A stretch of 20,459 bases of DNA from Thecamonas trahens ATCC 50062 (Eukaryota > Apusozoa > Apusomonadida > Apusomonadidae). The stretch lies in assembly GCF_000142905.1 (NCBI RefSeq), contig NW_013657661.1, positions 1 to 20,459 of the forward strand, written 5' to 3'. This document shows positions 8,890 through 15,861 of the stretch, piece after piece. The stretch's first letter is position 1. The number at the start of each line of letters is the position of its first letter. The notes beneath the pieces are model-generated. The model was given only the letters and a program-made list of their open reading frames with translations, ran no database searches and was not told the DNA's origin. Position numbers and translations under genes: made by a program.

Positions 8890-9687
8890 TCAGCTCGCGC
8901 CAAACACCACCCGCCAGCCGCGATCCCTCACCCGCCGACGTGGAATCGCTGTCTTTGGGTTGCTCGCGCCATGCCCGCGACGCCAGGCGCGGAGCCAGCG
9001 GCTGAGGCCGAGACCACCAATCGCGAGGCGGACGACGAGGAGAGTGAGGAGGGTGAGCGGGAGCCAGAGCGCGATGAGCGGCAGCGCGAGGATGTGCATG
9101 CCCTCCAGCTCAGCGCAGGAGGGCGGCCGAACGAGCGCGCGGACGTGGTAGCCACACTCGAGGTAGCCGTAGCCCGAGATCGCGAGCGCGTAGCTCGCGC
9201 CGAGCCAGAGAAAGACGACAAAACGGACAAAGACGGTGTGATTGGAGGCGTCGACGCAGCGATTGAGAAAGACGCAGTGGTGATCGCGCTCCGGCACCGC
9301 GTCCAGCCCGCACTCGCGGCAGGCGTCAACCCATGCCGGCTCCCAACCCGCCTCCCGACCGCCATCAGGCGACGGCGGAAAGAGGGCGGCAACGAGGTTG
9401 CGGATGATGCCGGCAAAGAGAACCAGGCCGAGAGCAGACAGCGCCATCTCTGCCACATGCCCCGAGACAACATTTTGCTCCGCTGCCACATACGGCGCAA
9501 AGACTGCCCAGAGCAGGCCGATGCCCATGTGCGGCAGCGCCGCAAGGAGGGCCATCAGCATATAGCCGGCCGATCGCTGGGCCCTGCGGCCGATGCCGAG
9601 CCGTGGACACACCGCATGCAAGCCGTCGAGCACCAGCGGCGACGCCGCCACCACCACCAGCACGCCCACCACCAGCGGAAGGTTCAT
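8890..9687 (-). CDS. DHHC-type membrane protein (palmitoyltransferase-like) with shortened Cys-rich domain
   Basis: The protein has 265 residues from ATG 9687. Hydrophobic segments lie near 2-23, 41-66, 79-101, 152-172 and 197-226. Between the third and fourth lies CREC (123-126), then PERDHHC (132-138), then LNRCVDASNHTVFVRF. DHHC, the C-V and the N-x-x-x-F after it match the catalytic core of DHHC S-acyltransferases, which transfer palmitate to protein cysteines at ER, Golgi or plasma membranes. The usual core has two more Cys and a His (HCxxCxxC) between PxR and DHHC. These are absent here, so one zinc site appears incomplete. The C-terminus RDRGWRVVFG resembles the conserved end of the family (D-x-G ... 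W-x-x-VFG), so the gene looks complete. The post-membrane TTxE motif is not clear. Activity is therefore uncertain. Confidence 0.75.
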   Translation of the reverse strand: MNLPLVVGVLVVVAASPLVLDGLHAVCPRLGIGRRAQRSAGYMLMALLAALPHMGIGLLWAVFAPYVAAEQNVVSGHVAEMALSALGLVLFAGIIRNLVAALFPPSPDGGREAGWEPAWVDACRECGLDAVPERDHHCVFLNRCVDASNHTVFVRFVVFLWLGASYALAISGYGYLECGYHVRALVRPPSCAELEGMHILALPLIALWLPLTLLTLLVVRLAIGGLGLSRWLRAWRRGHGASNPKTAIPRRRVRDRGWRVVFGAS

Positions 9688-9807
9688 GAGCCACAAATAG
9701 ATGACGTGGGAGAGTGTATAGGGTGGAGTGCGTCAAAGTGAGGTCAACTACGAGCCCTGTGCCCTGGCCGGAGCCGAGGTGAGCACCACCCGAGGTGAGC
9801 AGCAGCC

Positions 9808-10557
9808 ATGTCGACCAAGTCGCCACACCGTCCGACCGCCAACCACACCCACCCACCATCGCCACCCATCCATCGTCTCATCAGCCTACATCTCAAGATT
9901 CCAAGATCTCTTGCCTCCTCCCTCCCCTCCCCCCCCTCTCCCTCGTCCAGATCATTCGTATGGCTGGTGGCATCGTTCTGTGGAGCGCTGTGGTGGACCA
10001 TCATCCCGCCCATGCAGAGCTCGTACGGAGCCGTGGTCTTCTTCTCGGTAGTCATTAGCGAAGCTGTTCGTGGCCTCTTTCACATGCTCTGGGCAAAGAT
10101 CGAGCTGCGGCTGCTCATCGAGGGCATGCGTCCACTAGACATCTACCGGAGAATGGGCTTTGCCACTGCTGCTGGTCTGGGATATGCTGCCATTCATGCC
10201 CTGGCCTCATATGGTGGCCTGCTGTACGAGGGTCGTGGTCCGGGTGCCCTCTTCACTCCGGCTTGCCCGGCCACCTCGCTCTTCTTTATCAACGCGCTCT
10301 CCACCCTTGCCTTTGTTCTCCTCAACATCGTCTTTATGCCGGTCGCCTTTTATGGCTACCACCGGTCCGAGCTCCGCTACCCGGCCGCCGTCGCCGCCAT
10401 CCATCTCGCCGCCTCGTGGTCGACGCTCCTTTTCAAGGCCGGCGGCTCGTGCGCCGGCGGTGTGGCACTGCTGTACGCCATCGTCGCCCTCGCCGCCGCC
10501 CTCGCCTTCCACGTCGGCCGCAAGGTCAACATGGAGCAGCGGATGTCGGTCATGTGA
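9808..10557 (+). CDS. APH1: Gamma-secretase subunit APH-1-like membrane protein
   Basis: From FVWLVASFCGALWW onward the protein follows the APH-1 order of membrane segments. It continues with SSYGAVVFFSVVISEAVRGL, a short basic loop with RPLDIYRRMGFA, a Gly-rich helix, a GRGPG turn and SLFFINALSTLAFVLLN. The last parts are a charged YHRSELRY loop, AAIHLAASWSTLLFK and a final helix before a basic tail. APH-1 scaffolds presenilin and nicastrin in the intramembrane protease gamma-secretase. Of the two histidines conserved in animal APH-1, the one in the last-but-one helix is kept (AAIH). The earlier one appears to be Asn (VLLN). The predicted first 50 residues are Ser/Pro/His-rich instead of the expected first membrane helix. 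A pyrimidine tract and CAG at 9929-9950 look like a splice acceptor. I found no upstream exon with an ATG in the right frame, so the N-terminus is unsure. Confidence 0.65.
   Translation: MSTKSPHRPTANHTHPPSPPIHRLISLHLKIPRSLASSLPSPPSPSSRSFVWLVASFCGALWWTIIPPMQSSYGAVVFFSVVISEAVRGLFHMLWAKIELRLLIEGMRPLDIYRRMGFATAAGLGYAAIHALASYGGLLYEGRGPGALFTPACPATSLFFINALSTLAFVLLNIVFMPVAFYGYHRSELRYPAAVAAIHLAASWSTLLFKAGGSCAGGVALLYAIVALAAALAFHVGRKVNMEQRMSVM
9921..9950 (+). other. Candidate splice acceptor at the start of the APH-1 homology
   Basis: A run of C/T containing eight consecutive C (9929-9936) ends in CAG at 9948-9950. This falls immediately before the codons where APH-1 similarity begins. Two GAG|GTGAGC donor-like sites lie upstream at 9779 and 9795. 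Removal of 9779-9950 or 9795-9950 would be a normal-sized intron. However, neither upstream exon contains an in-frame ATG, so it would have to be a leader or a mis-annotated exon. Confidence 0.35.
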
Positions 10558-10604
10558 GGTGAGGTGTAAACAGAGGCTCCAATAGTGAAAAACCCAGGTG
10601 ATCT

Positions 10605-11720
10605 TTACTCGCCCTTGGCAGCCTTCTCGGCCTTGCGGCGGAGGGCGCGCTTGCGGAGCGACAGGTGGTCGCCCATAAGCTTGGCGTTGGCAACCCGCAC
10701 CGGGAGGAGCGAGAAGATGTAGGCCTGGAGGGCATGGGCCCAGAACGGAACGATCGAGGCCTCGTAGCCGATCTTGGAGACCGAGGCACGAGCAAAGCCG
10801 GCAGGCGTGGGAATAAAGAGCGAGGAGCGGCGGATCTTGGCGAGCTTGGTAGTGACAAAGAACGGAATCTGGCACTGGACGTCGATGCCGTACTGGGCGT
10901 ATTCGACGTTGAGCGCCCGCGAGAAAAAGTCGACGTACGCCTTGGTCCCCGAGTACACCGCGTACAGCGGGTCGGTGATGGTACCGGCCGCCGACGAGAT
11001 GTTGACAATCGCGCCCGACTTGCGCTCCTTCATGCCCGGAAGCACAAGCTTGGTCATCCAGTTCATGGCCGCCACGTTGAGCTCCACCATCGTATCCACC
11101 CGCCAGTCGTCCAGCAGGTCAAAGTACTCGGCGTGGTCGTACGACATGCCCACGTTGTTGACAAGAATGCCCACGTTGAGCGAGCCAATCTCAGCCTCGA
11201 TCGTCTCGTAGATGCCAGATTCCTTGCCCGACCCCATGTCCACCGCAATCGTCTTGATCTCCACGTTGGGCGACTTGGCCGCAATCTCCGCCGCAGCCTC
11301 ATCCAGCCGCGACTGTGTCCGCGAAATGAGCACCACGTTGAGCCCAGCACGCGCAAACTCGCCCGCGTACGCCTTGCCGATCCCATCCGAGGCACCGGTC
11401 ACCACTGCCCACCACAGTCAGCATCCTCTCTTCCGTGCGTGAGTCTTCCCCGTCACCACCGCTACCCTCCCCCCCCCCCCCCCCCCTCCCCCTACTGCCC
11501 CTGCCACTCGCCACGTACCGGCCCACTCGCCATAGTTGCGGAGGTTCTTGCCCGGGCGGATAAAGTAGACGTAAAATGCCTTGATCATGCCCATGAGCGA
11601 CTTGGCCACAATGACGGCACCCACCAGGATGAGCAGATCAACAGCCAGCGGGAGCTCGACCGACTCGGGCAGGCCCACCAGTCCATGGACCTTGTTCAGC
11701 ACCATGGTAACAGTCTCCAT
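10605..11720 (-). CDS. HSD17B12: Very-long-chain 3-oxoacyl-CoA reductase (HSD17B12/IFA38 type), two exons
   Basis: This short-chain dehydrogenase makes the first reduction in each ER fatty acid elongation cycle, using NADPH. Exon 1 (11720-11519) encodes 67 residues with a membrane anchor (about 23-54) and ends at NYGEWA. Exon 2 (11404-10605) continues VVTGASDGIGK. The joined YGEWAVVTG is a hallmark of the HSD17B12/IFA38 family. Other motifs are the cofactor loop TGASDGIG (70-77), NNVGMSY (150-156), NISS with the catalytic Ser (about 204-205), and YSGTK with Tyr218 and Lys222. KLAKIRR after PFFVTT is also family-typical. Total length is 333 residues, close to the family norm of about 310-350. 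The C-terminus is basic (KRALRRKAEKAAKGE). The gene converges with the APH-1-like gene (47 bp apart) and diverges from PEX2. Identity and splicing are both well supported. Confidence 0.92.
11405..11518 (-). other. Intron of the 3-oxoacyl-CoA reductase gene (114 nt)
   Basis: The donor is G|GTACGTGG at 11518 and the acceptor is GGGCAG| ending at 11405. The intron is phase 1 and removing it restores GEWAVVTGASDG. A branch-point-like GCTGAC lies about 18 nt before the acceptor. The intron carries a run of 18 G on the coding strand (C on plus, 11469-11486). Confidence 0.9.
11469..11486. repeat. C18 homopolymer tract in the reductase intron
   Basis: Eighteen consecutive C occur on the plus strand, flanked by further C/T. 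On the sense strand of the host intron this is G18, so it is not a polypyrimidine tract for that intron. Confidence 0.95.
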
Positions 11721-12099
11721 TATCAAGAGGAAAGTGTACGTAGTTGTACAGATAAAAATACAGTTGGGTGTCCTCTGTACTCCCCCCCCCCCCCCCCTCT
11801 CCGCTCCCTGCCTCTCCCTCCCGTGTCTGTCCCTCACCCCCATTCGCCACGTGTCCGTCCGATCGATCCCTCTCCCTCCTTTCCTCCTTCAGCCTCCCCC
11901 TCGCCCCCTCCATCCGCTCACAACAACACATCCATCGCCCACGACATCGCATCCGCTCCCTACGACATCATATCCTTCGTCCTCATCCCCATCTCCACTT
12001 ATCACCCCATCACGACTCCGATCGTCGCCCCCCCTCCCCCACCCGCTCTCCCCGGTTCAATCCCTCAACCCGGAGACCACTCGACGCCACACAGGCAAC
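11721..12099. other. Divergent promoter region of the reductase and PEX2
   Basis: These 379 bp separate two start codons that point away from each other. The plus strand is very pyrimidine-rich throughout (CTCTCC, CCCCCTCCCCC, and C16 at 11782-11797), giving PEX2 a C/T-rich leader. An A/T-rich patch (GTAGTTGTACAGATAAAAATAC) lies at about 11740-11761 on the reductase side. No coding sequence is convincing here. Confidence 0.6.
11782..11797. repeat. C16 homopolymer tract upstream of PEX2
   Basis: Sixteen consecutive C lie on the PEX2 sense strand, about 300 bp before its ATG and about 60 bp before the ATG of the divergent reductase gene. Confidence 0.95.
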
Positions 12100-13092
12100 A
12101 TGGACGAGGCACTTGTGGAGAATGTGGTGTACTCGAGAGCTGGTGCTGCTGATTCGTATGTGTTCAACTCGTCACTGACCAATGTCTACCGTCCGCGCAT
12201 TGTCGATGCCCTGCGGTATGTGACAGACTCGCCACAGGCTTGGTTGGAGAGCCACAAAGCCATGGTCTCGGCAGCTCTTGCTCTTCTTCTCCATCATGCC
12301 TCGCTCCTGTCGCATGATGCTACCTTTGGCGGCTTGCTCTACAACATGGTCTATCGCGTCTCATCACCATCGGGCGAGCTCATCCCGCCGTCTATGCCTC
12401 GCAAACTGCTCCATGTCGCCGCATCCACAGCTGGCCTCTGGGCCTGGATCCGTCTCGACAGCTGCGCCGATAGCCTGCCCATGCTCGATGTGAGTGCCGA
12501 CGACCTCCGCGGATCACCGTGGCAAGCTGGTGCTGCTGTATTGACTGCAGCGAGGCGGACAGGCACCCGCCGCACGCTCGGTGGCGCCATCCTCCGTACT
12601 GTCCTCTGGCTTGTCCGCGCCGCGTCGCTCGTCAACGCCCTCGTCTTTCTCCGCTCCGGTGCCTACGTCTCGCTCCTGGACCGAGTCTTAGGCATGCAGC
12701 TTGTGCGGAGCGCACCGGGGCGAGCCCGCTTTGTCGCGCTGCACTTTATGGACCGGACGCTTGGCTGGATCGCGCTCTCTAATGCCCTCGCAGCCCTTCT
12801 CCCGCTCATCAACATCGAGCGGGTCAAGACGGCGCTCGACTACGCTGCGTCGTCGGCAGTTCGCGCCGCCACATCCGTCCTTGTCGGCCCGGCCGCCGAC
12901 ACCGGCGCCAAGCATGTGCCGACCGGCTGCATCGTGTGCGGCGTCAACGCCGCAAGCTTTGCCTTTCGGCTCGAGCCTTGCCACCACTCTGGCTGCTACT
13001 ACTGCCTTGCTGCGCACCGTGCCCGCGACCCGGGGGCGTTTTCGTGCCCGCGATGCGCATCGGGAGTGAGCGGCATCGAGCGAGTGCCGTAG
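12100..13092 (+). CDS. PEX2: Peroxisome biogenesis factor 2 (RING peroxin)
   Basis: PEX2 is one of three RING peroxins (with PEX10 and PEX12) that form the membrane ubiquitin ligase recycling the PEX5 import receptor. The 330-residue protein has the PEX2 N-terminal membrane domain. This includes ATFGGLLYNMVY (75-85), a NALVFLRSGAYVSLLDRVLG helix-loop (179-198) and the conserved ALLPLIN (232-238). It ends in a complete C3HC4 RING: Cys277, Cys280, Cys294, His296, Cys299, Cys302, Cys316 and Cys319. The ATG (ggcaacATGG) is preceded by a long C/T-rich leader, and the frame upstream is low-complexity Pro/Ser, so I start at 12100. It converges with RAD1, with 17 bp between stop codons. No introns are needed. 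Confidence 0.93.
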   Translation: MDEALVENVVYSRAGAADSYVFNSSLTNVYRPRIVDALRYVTDSPQAWLESHKAMVSAALALLLHHASLLSHDATFGGLLYNMVYRVSSPSGELIPPSMPRKLLHVAASTAGLWAWIRLDSCADSLPMLDVSADDLRGSPWQAGAAVLTAARRTGTRRTLGGAILRTVLWLVRAASLVNALVFLRSGAYVSLLDRVLGMQLVRSAPGRARFVALHFMDRTLGWIALSNALAALLPLINIERVKTALDYAASSAVRAATSVLVGPAADTGAKHVPTGCIVCGVNAASFAFRLEPCHHSGCYYCLAAHRARDPGAFSCPRCASGVSGIERVP

Positions 13093-13109
13093 CCGAGTCA
13101 CGCCGGCTT

Positions 13110-14081
13110 TTAGGCCGCATCCGGCTCGTACGCCTCGTCCGGAACCACGAAAAACTCGACAAAGATCAGCTCGTCGCCGCGGTTGATCATGTGCTGCAGC
13201 GAGAGAATGCCCTCGGTGTTGACCCGGATGGAGGTCTTGGACGCGAGCGCGAGCGCCCGGAGCGAGGCGTGGACAAGCTCGGTCTTGTACTCGTTGGTGA
13301 TGAGCTCGACAGTATCAAACGACTCGATGAGGGCAGCAGCACCGGGGCCGACTTCTGCCGTGCCCCCGCTGGTGCCGCCGCCGTCCGACGTGTGCGGGAA
13401 CTCGATGGCACATGAGCCGGCCGAGCCGCGAGCACTCATGCGGAACATGGCGCTTGCCGCGCGAGTCTGCGGCACAAACTCAAAGGCAATGGAGCCGGCC
13501 ACGCCCTCTAGCTCGTACAGCGCGTCATGGACGGCGCTGGAGATGATGATGGCCTTGCCCCGGACGTCAGGCGAGGCAAAGTTGAGCTCGATCGGCTCGG
13601 CCGCGACGAGGGTGGCGATGGCGCACCGGGTCGCCACCGACGCCTCGACTAGCTCGAGCACCAGCGGCGCGCCGTCGCGGGCGTGGATCATCCGCAGCGG
13701 CCGGCCAGTCGACGACGTGCCAAACAGAGTGAGGCACTCGAGCAGGACGGTGAGCGAGACGGTAAAGCGGACGCCTACGGCCACGGCGTACTTGGAGAAG
13801 AGCTTGTCCTGCAGGAAAGCGTTGGCGAGGACAGTCTTAGACTCATTGACCACCGTCAGCTTGATCCCGTTCTCCAGCAGCAGCAGCGTCACCTCCGAGT
13901 CCTTGCCTACGTGATCGAGCGTGCCCAGAACGTCGCGAATGACGTTGACTTCTCCGGTCTCTGTGTACAGCTCGGCCGCCTCGCCGTTCTCGTCCTCGCC
14001 CAAGCTCGCCCCAGAGCTTCCACGCGAGACCGCCACAGGTGGCGACGAGATGGTCTGCAGCGGTTGCGAAGATGCCGCCAT
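13110..14081 (-). CDS. RAD1: Checkpoint clamp subunit RAD1 (9-1-1 complex)
   Basis: RAD1 forms the PCNA-like RAD9-RAD1-HUS1 ring loaded at damaged DNA to activate ATR signalling. The 323-residue protein follows the RAD1 fold. Features include LLENGIKLTVVNESKTVLAN, an AFLQDKLFSKY segment, FTVSLTVLLECLTLFG, SFDTVELITNEYK and the interdomain part. The C-terminus reads KTSIRVNTEGILSLQHMI then FVEFFVVPDE, matching the family's strongly conserved end. An acidic, Ser-rich extension of about 40 residues precedes the domain. The start ATG is preceded directly, on the sense strand, by a run of 15 C. The gene is nested tightly between PEX2 (convergent, 17 bp) and the next minus-strand gene (139 bp upstream). 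Confidence 0.93.
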   Translation of the reverse strand: MAASSQPLQTISSPPVAVSRGSSGASLGEDENGEAAELYTETGEVNVIRDVLGTLDHVGKDSEVTLLLLENGIKLTVVNESKTVLANAFLQDKLFSKYAVAVGVRFTVSLTVLLECLTLFGTSSTGRPLRMIHARDGAPLVLELVEASVATRCAIATLVAAEPIELNFASPDVRGKAIIISSAVHDALYELEGVAGSIAFEFVPQTRAASAMFRMSARGSAGSCAIEFPHTSDGGGTSGGTAEVGPGAAALIESFDTVELITNEYKTELVHASLRALALASKTSIRVNTEGILSLQHMINRGDELIFVEFFVVPDEAYEPDAA

Positions 14082-14090
14082 GACCAGAGA

Positions 14091-14105
14091 GGGGGGGGGG
14101 GGGGG
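14091..14105. repeat. G15 homopolymer tract abutting the RAD1 start
   Basis: Fifteen G occur on plus, so C15 followed by TCTCTGGTC on the RAD1 sense strand. The tract ends 9 bp before the ATG. It must lie in the 5' leader or core promoter of RAD1. Confidence 0.95.
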
Positions 14106-14220
14106 TGGGAGACAAGTGGGTGTTGTCCCACGTGTCGCCCTCTCCCCACCACGCTGCCTCGGCCTCGCCCTTTGGCAGCGGTGTCGAAAAAAAGGTCGTG
14201 GTTTACAGCAGCCGGGACAA

Positions 14221-15327
14221 CTACGCCTTCCACGTCACCGACCAGATCCAGATGAGGTTCTGGGCAGCGCCGAGGGTCTTAGGCAGAGACTTGAGCTCCG
14301 ACTGGAAGACCGGCTTGCCGGACGCGGTGTCGACAACGAGCAGCTGCGACGGATCGCCGTAGGCGTTGCCCGAGCCGGTGGCAAAGAGCGAGCCGTCGGC
14401 CGAGAACGACGCCACCCACTCGTCCATGTCGATGGTGGCGTTGCTCGCCAGGCACGCCGTCTTGGTCGCCTTGGCCGTCGAGAGGTCGACGGTGCCAAAG
14501 GCAAAGCCGGGATTCGGCGAGCTCTCCGACGGGCACTCGTCGGCAAAGCCGGCCATCCACGCTTGGACGATCGGCCCGGCGCTGACACGGGCATCAAGGA
14601 CAGGGACACCGGCGTAGGCGTACACGGTGTAGTTGGTAAAGGTGGCCTCTATCAGCTCGCCGGTCTTGACATCGAGCTTGAGCAGGCACTCGTCGGCGGC
14701 CTCCGGCGCGCACTTTTCCTCCCGCAGATCGTAGCCGGCCTGGACGTAGAACGTATCGTCGGTGATGTAGTGGACGTCATCTGACATCTCCTTGAACAGG
14801 ATGTTCTCGCCGGCCTTGTACTTGCCGTCGAGATCCATGGCGCCGTACTGGAAGCACCCGTCGTCACAGAGGCCCGACTGGGTGACCGTCCCTGAAATGC
14901 CCAGCAGCTTGCGATCAACAAGGCCAAAGGTCTCAAAGCCGGTGAAAAACGGGTCGCCTGCCGAGAACTTGCCCGCCACCGCGCCCTTGTCGAGATCCAC
15001 CTCAACAAAGACGCCATCGTCGGCCACAAAGTTGAGCCAGATGGAAGAGCCCGCCACGGCAACGTTGGGATCATAGTCGGCGACACAGCCAAAGACAGCC
15101 TCACCCGGCCATGTGAAGCTCCCCACCACCTTGATATCGCCGCTCACCGTATCCACCTCCACCACCGCTCCTGCGTTGGTCGTAAGCGTCGGGCAGTACG
15201 CCACCAGCAGCGTCAGTGTGCCCTCGGTCGCGGCACCGTTTGCAGCCTCACCAGCCGTCCCCACCACCAATACCGCGGCCACCACCATACAGCACATGAT
15301 CATCATCATCATCTGCGCTGACGCCAT
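14221..15327 (-). CDS. Secreted beta-propeller-like protein of unknown function
   Basis: The protein has 368 residues. A Met-rich signal peptide occupies about 1-26 (MASAQMMMMIMCCMVVAAVL), partly encoded by a CAT/ATG triplet run. The mature part has recurrent units of the form VVEVDTVSGDIKVVG, VFVEVDLDKGAVAG, LLKLDVKTGELIEAT, FGTVDLSTAKATK and LLVVDTASGKPV. These are about 50-80 residues apart. Such D-x-x-x-G-x-hydrophobic strands are typical of propeller blades (NHL, PQQ or WD-type), but I cannot name the family. Several Cys (CDDGC, CAPEAADEC) suggest disulfides, fitting secretion. There is no C-terminal membrane span. The gene diverges from PRPF6 and lies 139 bp upstream of RAD1 on the same strand. 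Confidence 0.75.
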   Translation of the reverse strand: MASAQMMMMIMCCMVVAAVLVVGTAGEAANGAATEGTLTLLVAYCPTLTTNAGAVVEVDTVSGDIKVVGSFTWPGEAVFGCVADYDPNVAVAGSSIWLNFVADDGVFVEVDLDKGAVAGKFSAGDPFFTGFETFGLVDRKLLGISGTVTQSGLCDDGCFQYGAMDLDGKYKAGENILFKEMSDDVHYITDDTFYVQAGYDLREEKCAPEAADECLLKLDVKTGELIEATFTNYTVYAYAGVPVLDARVSAGPIVQAWMAGFADECPSESSPNPGFAFGTVDLSTAKATKTACLASNATIDMDEWVASFSADGSLFATGSGNAYGDPSQLLVVDTASGKPVFQSELKSLPKTLGAAQNLIWIWSVTWKA

Positions 15328-15587
15328 GTTATACGTTTGGGCTTGGGAGGGTACAGAAGAGAAGAAACAGAGTCAGGTCTGCGATTGCCGCCTTCCACCT
15401 GTCCGCCTCTGTACTCACTGTGTTGACCAGCTTGTCAGCAGCTGGCGGTGGACGGAAGCAGACGCAGGAGCTCATCAGAGACTAATCACACATCGGAAAG
15501 GGAATGGTTTGGGGAACGGCAGAGTCCGGTTGATCAGGGCTTGGTCTCTCATCACATCGCTAGCGGTCGTCTCCAGTCATCGCGCAC

Positions 15588-15655
<68 letters not shown>

Positions 15656-15861
15656 GCACATCGTATGGCAGCCATCGGTGGTCTGATCTCGTACCTGTAT
15701 TCCCGTGTCAGGCTACGATGGCTCACCAGTGCGACTCGTAGCAACCAGGCGACAGCCACAGCCAGAGCCACAGCACCACCAGCCACACCACAGCCACGGC
15801 GACGGCGGCGGTGATGGCCACACGGCCACACCACTCCACGCCACCACCCACAACGACTACC
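15328..15861. other. Divergent promoter region of the secreted protein gene and PRPF6
   Basis: These 534 bp lie between two diverging start codons. They contain the (CT)n-C19-(CA)n block at 15592-15656 and a (CCA/GCC/ACC)-rich stretch just before the PRPF6 ATG. There is an alternative in-frame ATG for PRPF6 at 15814. I see no other coding sequence. Confidence 0.6.
15592..15656. repeat. Composite (CT)n-C19-(CA)n simple repeat
   Basis: About 15 CT units (15592-15622) pass directly into 19 C (15623-15641), then about 7 CA units. It is entirely pyrimidine on the PRPF6 sense strand up to the CA part, and lies about 200 bp before the start codon. Such mirror-like polypyrimidine DNA can form triplex or i-motif structures. 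Confidence 0.95.

Noticed and set aside
10665-12152. Plus-strand open frame of about 495 codons over the reductase gene and PEX2 leader
   Set aside because: It is antisense to a recognised dehydrogenase and runs through intron and promoter homopolymers. It has no protein-like features.
15814-15861. Upstream in-frame ATG for PRPF6
   Set aside because: It adds only MATRPHHSTPPPTTTT, a low-complexity leader-like sequence. The ATG at 15862 is closer to the conserved N-terminus, though the longer form is possible.
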